From Cristatella mucedo (Eukaryota > Bryozoa > Phylactolaemata > Cristatellidae), in assembly GCA_009760855.2 (NCBI GenBank), contig WPIO01000105.1, positions 219,501-283,500 of the forward strand: a stretch of DNA of 64,000 nt, written 5' to 3'. The notes beneath the pieces were generated by a model. It did no database searches, was not told the origin of the DNA, and worked only from the letters and a program-made list of their open reading frames with translations. Each line of letters starts with the position of its first letter. Positions within the stretch are counted from its first letter, which is position 1. Positions 56,799 through 64,000 of the stretch are shown in pieces. The position numbers and the translations under genes are program-made.

Positions 56799-56842
56799 AT
56801 GGCAGCCAAGCGAGCAGTGGCGGACGGCAGCATAGAGACGAG
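56799..56842 (+). CDS. candidate first coding exon
   Basis: ATG at 56799 in good context (ACAATGG) opens 14 codons (MAAKRAVADGSIET and two bases of the next codon), followed by a splice donor AG|GTGAGC at 56841-56848. The upstream 300 bp is GC-rich and lies just right of the hAT end. No second exon was identified with confidence. I do not recognise the protein from so short a stretch, and chance is a real alternative. Confidence 0.35.
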
Positions 56843-56904
56843 GTGAGCAGACTATTTCACGAAATAATCCTTACGCATTATGAATGCTATGAAACTGCGG
56901 CGGC

Positions 56905-57035
56905 ATGTTATTCTTGTTGTTTATCGAGCATGATAATACTAACCATTCAATCATGCTTCCTTTGCAGCAAATGTAAAGCGCCTAGAAAGAGATTGAGTTC
57001 TCTGAGGGCACTTTATTAAGTGCGTTATTATAATT
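56905..57035 (+). mobile_element. L2-B LINE tail
   Basis: TTGTTTATCGAGCATGATAA, GCAGCAAATGTAAAGCGCCT, AGAAAGAGATTGAGTTCTCT and an ATTATAATTA tail. About 130 bp, close to the L2-B consensus. Confidence 0.9.
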
Positions 57036-57238
57036 ACAAATTTCAAACTGAATACAATGGTAAGTATTTTGTACCCAAAAGGAAGGCTTATGTATTTTGA
57101 AGAAAATTGGTCGCATTGCGGCTACCGTCGCCTCGAGACTTGGCACTCCGTCAGTCCGGAGAAGTCGGAACCACGAGGAGGCACGTGACGTGCGGCCTGC
57201 GCGAGGAGGCTTGAGCTTCTACGTGAAGAGATCGCAGT

Positions 57239-57522
57239 AAGAACACCCTAACGTCGTACCGTTCGACGATTTAGACGCAGAGCTAGTGCCGTCGAATGGA
57301 ACAAATGCTACGACGCCACAGGCTCTGGAGAATTACCCGGCAGCAGCACCGCATTCACCCGAGTACACACTTGACCTCGCTGATGCACGAAGTGCAGCAG
57401 CGGCGGCGCCGGGATGTGAGTCCCAATGGAGCGGTTTTGCAGGGCATTTGATCAAGATGTCTATCGGTGAACGAGCGCCGAGCTCGACTTCTAATAAGAA
57501 CCGCTCTCGACGCCACAGATAA
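57239..57522 (+). other. open frame of uncertain status
   Basis: About 94 codons open from the stop at about 57238 to TAA at 57520. It begins VVPFDDLDAELVPSNGTN and ends with a basic tail (SSTSNKNRSRRHR). There is no ATG near its start, so it would have to be an internal exon; the AG at 57235-57237 lacks a pyrimidine tract. It could continue the gene begun at 56799, but nothing proves it. Confidence 0.3.
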
Positions 57523-58436
57523 TGGGTGCTGGCGCCGACGACCGTTCCGGGACTTCCGTCAGGGTGCGAATGTCTCCTGTACCAAGATCTCGGCAAGTAC
57601 AACGGCCCGAGTGGACGTCCGCTTTATTCCAGTAGGCCTTTCGCTCTAAGCGAATGCCTTTTCTTTTCCTGTTTCTTAGCTAAGCGTTCAGGCCTTCCCT
57701 TCTTTTTAAGCATGTGGGTCCGCTCGTTAGAAGCCTGCTGCGGTGTCTTCGCTTTCAGCCGGAAATTAACGCGAGCCGACGAGACCAGCTCCAGCCTAAT
57801 TTCGCCGGCTAATTTCCTCGTATAGCGCTCTGCCGAGAACTGTTAATACGCAGCTTTCGGTGCTGATGCCAGTTCCTGTCTCTTCTCCCGCCGGCTGACA
57901 AGAGCGATCCTTCCGTAATCCCACGCGCCACTCTGCGCAGTATCGTGAACAGCGTCAGTAGAACCTGAAAATAGGTCGCGCGAGAGCGCATTACTTCAGA
58001 TCGCTCGTTGGCAGTTAAGGCAACGGCTTTCCCGAGGTGCTGCAATTTTCGGAAATTTTGGTGGGGGGTAAAAGATCTCATTTTTTTCAAATGAACGCCA
58101 GTCAAAGTCACAGCTCTGACTACGCGCAGCCGACCCGCACGGGCTCGGAGCGCCTCGATGGCCGGTAATGCGCACTCGGCATACTCGCGGTCGTTCGCGC
58201 GCGAGCAAAAGCGAGCGGTCGAAGGCCGTCGAGTCCGTTGGAGCATTTTTCGGAGAAAATACTCGAACCAAACGCGTCAATAAAACTATGCTATGCACGG
58301 TACATATCGTAAGTATCGCAACTGCGCAGCGGCAAGAATTGTAAGCAGTTTTTATTTGGGTTTTTTTTCATTTCAATGGTTACAAATAGCCTCGCACTCT
58401 GCAAGCATCTACTTTTGCTGCACGCCAGTAAATTTT

Positions 58437-58685
58437 ATGTTCTCTGTGTTATCTGTGTTACCTATTTTATTCATTTGATCTTTGTTATCTTTGTTACTTA
58501 TGTATGTTATCTATATTATCCATGTTATCTGTTTGTATGGTATCGTGGGTATTTATGTTATCTGTGTTATCATGTTGTTATGTTATCTATTTTATCTGTG
58601 TTATCATATTTTCATGTTATCTGTGTTATAATGTTTTATGTTATCTATGTTATCTGTGTTATCATGTTGCTATGTTATCTATGGT
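58437..58685 (+). repeat. TGTTATCT-based minisatellite
   Basis: About 250 bp of degenerate repeats of TGTTATCTA/TGTTATCAT with units of roughly 8-12 bp (for example ATGTTATCTGTGTTATC at several places). Overlapping frames made of Cys/Tyr/Ile/Leu/Val are its translations and not genes. Confidence 0.9.
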
Positions 58686-58943
58686 GCGCAATTGAGTCTG
58701 TAGCCGTCCTGAAATTGTAGCTATTTATACCAGGTAGCACTAGTTGTCAGCTCTCATTCGCTCACAGCTTTCTATCGTCGCCGCTGCGATTAGAACGGAA
58801 GCAGTTCTGGCAACCTGCACCGTCCTTCCTGCGACTGCGTCTGCTGAAAGAGAGTTGACTTCCAGAAAATCTTACGTTACTTCGGTAAGAGCGGCAACCT
58901 CGGTTGATTGTGAAACCGCTATGATTGGACTCGCCTGCGCAAG

Positions 58944-59092
58944 GCATGGCCATGTCAACGCTGAGCAACTCATGCGAGCGCTGTGAGCGAATATGTTGTC
59001 ATCACTACACTGAGCAAGGCAGGCAAGCGCTGTGAGCGAATGCATTGCCATGCCTACGCCGAACAAGGCAGGAGAGCGCTGTAAGCGAATAC
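58944..59092 (+). repeat. three-unit tandem repeat of about 53 bp
   Basis: GAGCGCTGTGAGCGAATA (58976), AAGCGCTGTGAGCGAATG (59025) and GAGCGCTGTAAGCGAATA (59075) recur with related GCAAGGCA and CGCTGAGCAA blocks between them. Confidence 0.85.
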
Positions 59093-59504
59093 GTGCTTGC
59101 ACGCAGAATGGCTCGACTCTCGTCCGACTCGCACTTGCCAGAAAGCCAACCGCATTTAGCAGCAGATTGTCCGGTATGCCTTTATAGCCTCCGCCTCTCG
59201 GATCGCCTCCGAGCTCGAAGACGCGTGTGATTGAATCGCCAGTAGTAGCCATCTCACATGACAGGCAATATCCATCCTTGCTGAAATCGGTATGCCACCG
59301 CCACCACCGCATGAATCTCAGGCGATACAATAGCGATGCTGAGAGGCACGCTCGCGATTCAATCTTCGAAAGTCCGGTGGAAGGGCTTCGTGGCGTTAGC
59401 TTCGTGACTGCGCGAGCAAAGATGAGTTCGATCAAGCATGTCTAAGCAAAAGCACCTTAGCAATTTCTTCGCTGAATTCCCGGAGAAACCCCTGTGCGTT
59501 AACA

Positions 59505-59672
59505 AATGGTGATGGCACACTAGGTAAGGCGGTTGCTTTCACAACCTCGGTCCCGAGGTCGTGGGTTCGACACCTGCGGTGGGCGATCCTTTATCGCCAC
59601 TGCAAGCGGTGGTGGTAGCCGTAAAAGCTCTTCTGTCGCTATATAAAAAGTGGCTGTTTAATCAGCTAGGAT
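59505..59672 (+). mobile_element. SINE-1 (tRNA-derived), plus-strand copy
   Basis: Layout: TGATGGCACACTAGGTAAGG (A-box-like), CGGTTGCTTTCACAACCTCG, GGTCGTGGGTTCGACACC (B-box-like), GCGGTGGGCGATCC, CAAGCGGTGGTGGTAGCCGT, CTCTTCTGTCGCTATATAAA, GGCTGTTTAATCAGCTAGGA. A and B boxes suit RNA polymerase III. The tail is unlike either LINE lineage here. Confidence 0.92.
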
Positions 59673-61015
59673 TTCTTTTATTTATTTAAATGCCAACCTA
59701 GACAAATGCGATGCACTGCATGCGTCAAATTTGCGTTGCCTTTACTCCAACCCAAAAGCCGACATTCGAAGGCGCTGCGCAGACGACCCACACTAAATTG
59801 TTGAGCAGACGACATGCGTGTTAGTTTTGGAATGGCTAATGTCTGGGTGTCGCTACCAATTATGGGCAGTTCTTAGACAGCTTCCAGCACCAATTCTTAC
59901 GGTCTGTCGTGTCAAATAACCACACCACCAGTTTGAGCAGACGCACTTAACGCTGCGTCAGACTACATTAAGCGAAAGCTTGTTCTCACTTAAATCAGCA
60001 TCTTAGCGAGTTAATTTTTGTAAATGGAACGGTTGCTGCGCCGAATAAAAGAGTGGCGTCACTTTGGAGGTGTGTAAGCAATCACGTGGCAGTGATGTCA
60101 AATCGGGCTAGGCAATCGGTGCGTGGTTGGTGCTCCGCCTGTCTAAAGTAGACCAGGCTGATGTAATATTATGAGAAACGAAACCAAATAAGAAATGGTG
60201 AGCAAAAGGGCACTCGATAAATGAAAATCCTAAAAAGGGTCAGTAAAAAGCAAATATCCCATCTTTGGCCGCTTCCGCTTTGGCCTCCCTCTTTGGTAAA
60301 CGAGGTCAAGGTGTTCGCCCTCGTGAATCTATAACCATGTAAAGGCTTCGACGTTCTTGCATAATAGCTACTGTATGAGAGGATCTACACCAACTATCAA
60401 AATTCGTAATTCGTATGTGGGCTGCACGGCACACATTAGACGATGGTTTAAGTGGCGCACTAAATGATGATTAAACACTTTATTATACAATAAGGACTCC
60501 ACAGGGTGCAGAGCCTTGTACGTACATCGTTATTGACAAGCACTCGTTTAATGAGCAGAGCAAACTGGACGTTGAGCTCTCAGGCGTAGCGCTCGCTCGC
60601 TCAGCTCAAAAAGCTAAAAGAGTTCTCGCTGGCTTCTCGGGAAGCAGAGTCGAGGTACTCGACATGCTAATTGCTGTACAGGATGTAACTGTTCGTAGAG
60701 AAGGCACAGACAGACGAATGCAGCAATCCGCATCGGTTCTGCCGCCAGATATTAGCGCTCGCTTTGATTTCCCGCGTTCGCTGCTGAAGCGCAGTCACGG
60801 CGGTGGCTTACGCTCAGACCAATTGAACCGAGCATCCGCATCAGACAACTCTATCCAACCTCGCCGGGTCGAGACCGGTAACTCAAGAGCTACAGCTGTT
60901 CTCGGCTGATAGTCTCTCTGTGGGCCTCAGCCGAAGTCCGCGGCTGGCAGGATAACGATCAACAATGGCGTTCCCGCAGCAGGCGGGCAGTAGCTGAAAG
61001 GAATATATGTGTCTG
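59673..61015. other. intergenic, nothing recognised
   Basis: Open frame 60664-60909 has no motif. The region is moderately GC-rich. Confidence 0.4.
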
Positions 61016-61018
61016 TCT

Positions 61019-61356
<338 letters not shown>

Positions 61357-61671
61357 ACTTCAGCTAACGGGAGAGACGTAGATGCCTGCAGGTTATGATG
61401 ATGAGATGATGAAAATAAGTGCTTGCCAACGTTTATTGCTGTCTTATGTGGCAGTCAAGCTTAATCAGTCGGTCTTTGAAAATGGGTCAAAAATGCAGCA
61501 AAACTGTGGGTGTAAAGGAAAGTTAAGGCTGCAAACGTTACTTCTCCCACAGAGAAGAATAATGCTAAACAAGGGATGGCGGATCAAATAAAGGTGCGGC
61601 ACCTTGAGTGACTCACTTTCTTTTAGGTAGCCAGCACGCCTTCGTTCGGGTGCTATCCAGTCTGGTACTGG

Positions 61672-61700
61672 TTTAAAAGCGCTCGATCTCGTTATCAAGT
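61672..61700 (+). promoter_or_regulatory. candidate core promoter of the secreted-protein gene
   Basis: TTTAAAAG at 61672-61679 is TATA-like. TCAAGT near 61695 could be an initiator about 24 bases downstream. The start codon follows some 50 bases further on. Confidence 0.4.
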
Positions 61701-61747
61701 TGCAGAGCTTAGAGGAGGCTGCAAGCTCGGCTGCGACTTGCGTCAGG

Positions 61748-61823
61748 ATGTCGTTTTTGAAGTTCACTCAACTGGTTGCCTTGCTCGTGGTATTCATCGT
61801 GGGTTCCACCGACGCCGCACGCC
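61748..61823 (+). CDS. signal-peptide first exon of a secreted protein
   Basis: ATG 61748 (context AGGATGT) opens a textbook secretion signal: MSFLKFTQLVALLVVFIVGS, then TDAAR. A short basic N-region comes first, then about 14 hydrophobic residues, then a small-residue cleavage region (likely after STDA or DAA). Codon 26 is split after its first base by a perfect donor GTAAGT at 61824-61829. Such first exons that hold just the signal peptide are common in small secreted peptides of arthropods and other animals, but the mature peptide lies on a later exon I cannot see. Read through, the frame ends at TAG 61841. The open frame on the other strand (61465-61767) is a shadow. Confidence 0.62.
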
Positions 61824-61914
61824 GTAAGTTGGCTAACGCGTAGTCACCGGCCGCACGACGCCCGATCGCCGTGTCTTCTCTAGGTGCTCGCCCTTGTCAG
61901 TCGCCTTTGTTCCC

Positions 61915-62360
61915 GAGTCGCTGCAGTCGATCCGTACGTGCAGCGCTCGCTGCCGGAGTCCAGCTCGGTAGAACGATTTTGTCTATCGTGAGAACCGCAA
62001 CTGCCAATTAACCCATGTCTCTCCGACGTGCACTCGAGTCGCGTCCCGGAACCCTCACAAAGGTGACAGCACTCACTTTCAGGGCCCTGCATTCTCTTGA
62101 TTCCTCTCTAATGACTGACATACTTGCCAACCAACTACTCTAGTGACTGGTCAATGAGCTGTATCTCTAGCCAGCCATCTTTTGGAGAGTTAGCCCTCCG
62201 CTCCTATATTTGTACAGCTTGGAACTTGCTGCCGATTGACATAACAACATACTCTTTAGACGTGGCTAAAAACTCACAGGTAGCAGCATTCCTTTGCATT
62301 TTAAATTGCCCTTGATTTTCTTATTGATGTTGAAACTGTGCATGTTATCATAACTAATGA
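61915..62360 (+). mobile_element. third L2-like LINE, C-terminal fragment
   Basis: The pieces LQSIRTCSARC, RENRNCQL, KVTALTFRALHSL and FGELALRSYICTAWNLLPID follow the order of the L2-B C-terminus but are clearly a different, older lineage (L2-C here). It would sit in intron 1 of the signal-peptide gene. Confidence 0.7.
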
Positions 62361-63190
62361 GTTCTTACTCTTCTTTTCCCGTGTGCACATAATGCCTGGA
62401 AATAGTTTAAATTATCTTGATATGCTAAGCAATTTTTTAGTGTTATTAGTATTTGTATCATGATTTCGTGTGATCGCTCAGCCTCTATTTGAAGCTGGAA
62501 CTGGGTGGCTCGGCACAATCTTTGGCAAGTATGTGACCGCGAGTGCAGTTCTCCACTGATAGTCTGCCCTTAGCATCAGTGTAAAATGCAGTGATCGTGC
62601 TGGTGAAATTAAGCTCTAAATCTGCTCTTATGTTATCAGAGCAGCAAAATTATCAACAAAACCGCCTCTGCTCTTATCTCTCACCATACTGCCAAAATCT
62701 TTAGATTAGTCAGTTGCTCCAGTGAACTTCTCATCCGCGGTTTGCTTGTCAGATGCATGCAGATATTACTTGTACGTCTCGATTCGTAAGTCTCAGGTTC
62801 CACTGGCGACAGTGGCGTAAAAATTAGTCTAGACCTGTGAGATTCATGTGGGTTTTTAAAGCCTAAAGGTTTTTGAATGCAGCTGACTTTGCCAGATAGC
62901 CACGTGCAGTGCCGGAATCGTGGTAGTCATTCGTTATAGTAAACGTCGAATTTGTCGCTTCCTTTCTTGTTTTGTGGCGCACAGGTCGGCTAATGTATCA
63001 CTTCCTTCCAAAACCTGAGTGTAAATAGCAAAAGCTGAGTGTAAATAGCATGCTCGACTTCTACAGAGAATGTGTCCAGCATGTTAGATTTTAGTTTCAT
63101 TCCCTCGAATGGAGCTGCAGCTACCTTGTTGTTGCAGTTGCTTTAAGTCTATGCTCTGCTGCCATTTCTATTGCAAAGGTTTGGCTGTTC
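62361..63190. other. intergenic or intronic, nothing recognised
   Basis: AT-rich. A tandem AAACCTGAGTGTAAATAGCA / AAGCTGAGTGTAAATAGCA duplication lies at about 63010-63050. No exon for the preceding signal-peptide gene was found. Confidence 0.45.

Positions 63191-64000
<810 letters not shown>

Noticed and set aside
57809-58298. 145- and 100-codon minus-strand frames
   Set aside because: No recognisable motif, overlapping in two frames, GC-rich background.
58376-58720. Hydrophobic Cys/Tyr/Ile/Val frames that look like membrane proteins
   Set aside because: They are the TGTTATCT minisatellite read in different frames.
61465-61767. 100-codon minus-strand frame over the signal-peptide exon
   Set aside because: No motif, and the plus strand has start, signal peptide and splice donor in order.

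Overview
The window is repeat-rich animal nuclear DNA. Gene fragments carry eukaryotic splice sites, and most of the rest is LINE, SINE, LTR and DNA-transposon debris with compound microsatellites. The host is an invertebrate-type metazoan. A chelicerate or other arthropod is possible, but nothing here fixes the phylum. Host genes are few: (1) the last coding exon and 3'UTR of a CHMP5/Vps60-type ESCRT-III gene at the left edge (701-843, + strand); (2) an intronless, apparently intact DRAM2/TMEM150-type six-pass membrane protein (10330-11175, +); (3) a decayed minus-strand protein fragment beside it (9127-9620); (4) a signal-peptide first exon with a TATA-like box and a perfect splice donor (61748-61823, +); and (5) a weaker candidate first exon (56799-56842, +). 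Layout: 0-2 kb is the CHMP5 end. At 2-9 kb lie two L2/CR1-like LINE lineages, here called L2-A (YADD) and L2-B (YVDD), tRNA-derived SINEs and a possible solo LTR. At 9-11.6 kb are the DRAM gene, its decayed neighbour and a minisatellite. At 11.8-17.5 kb is a pile-up of nested and inverted LINEs, including an L2-A copy inserted inside an L2-B copy with a 5-bp target duplication. At 17.5-28 kb the DNA is AT-rich with a foldback element of about 550 bp, an AT palindrome and two SINEs. At 28-42 kb there are more LINEs, a solo LTR, and a fragment of an uncharacterised repeat-borne protein family followed by a dead Tc1-like transposase. At 44-46.5 kb is an internally deleted Ty3/gypsy element with both LTRs and a SINE inserted in it. 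At 52.2-56.5 kb is a complete-ended hAT transposon (inverted ends, 8-bp target duplication) that carries a nested non-autonomous LTR element with its own 4-bp target duplication. At 56.8-64 kb lie candidate exons, minisatellites and long CT and GT microsatellites. How the parts relate: one SINE family ends in a 3' tail resembling that of L2-B, which suggests (inference) that it borrows the L2-B reverse transcriptase. The solo LTR at 35.4 kb belongs to the same LTR family as the element nested in the hAT. Every transposon protein examined carries stops, frameshifts or missing catalytic residues. I did not find a convincing new multi-gene system. The most unusual items are the nested hAT/LTR structure, the large foldback, the LINE/SINE tail sharing, and the unidentified protein remnants. 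LINE, SINE and fragment boundaries are good to roughly 10-30 bases unless terminal repeats are quoted.
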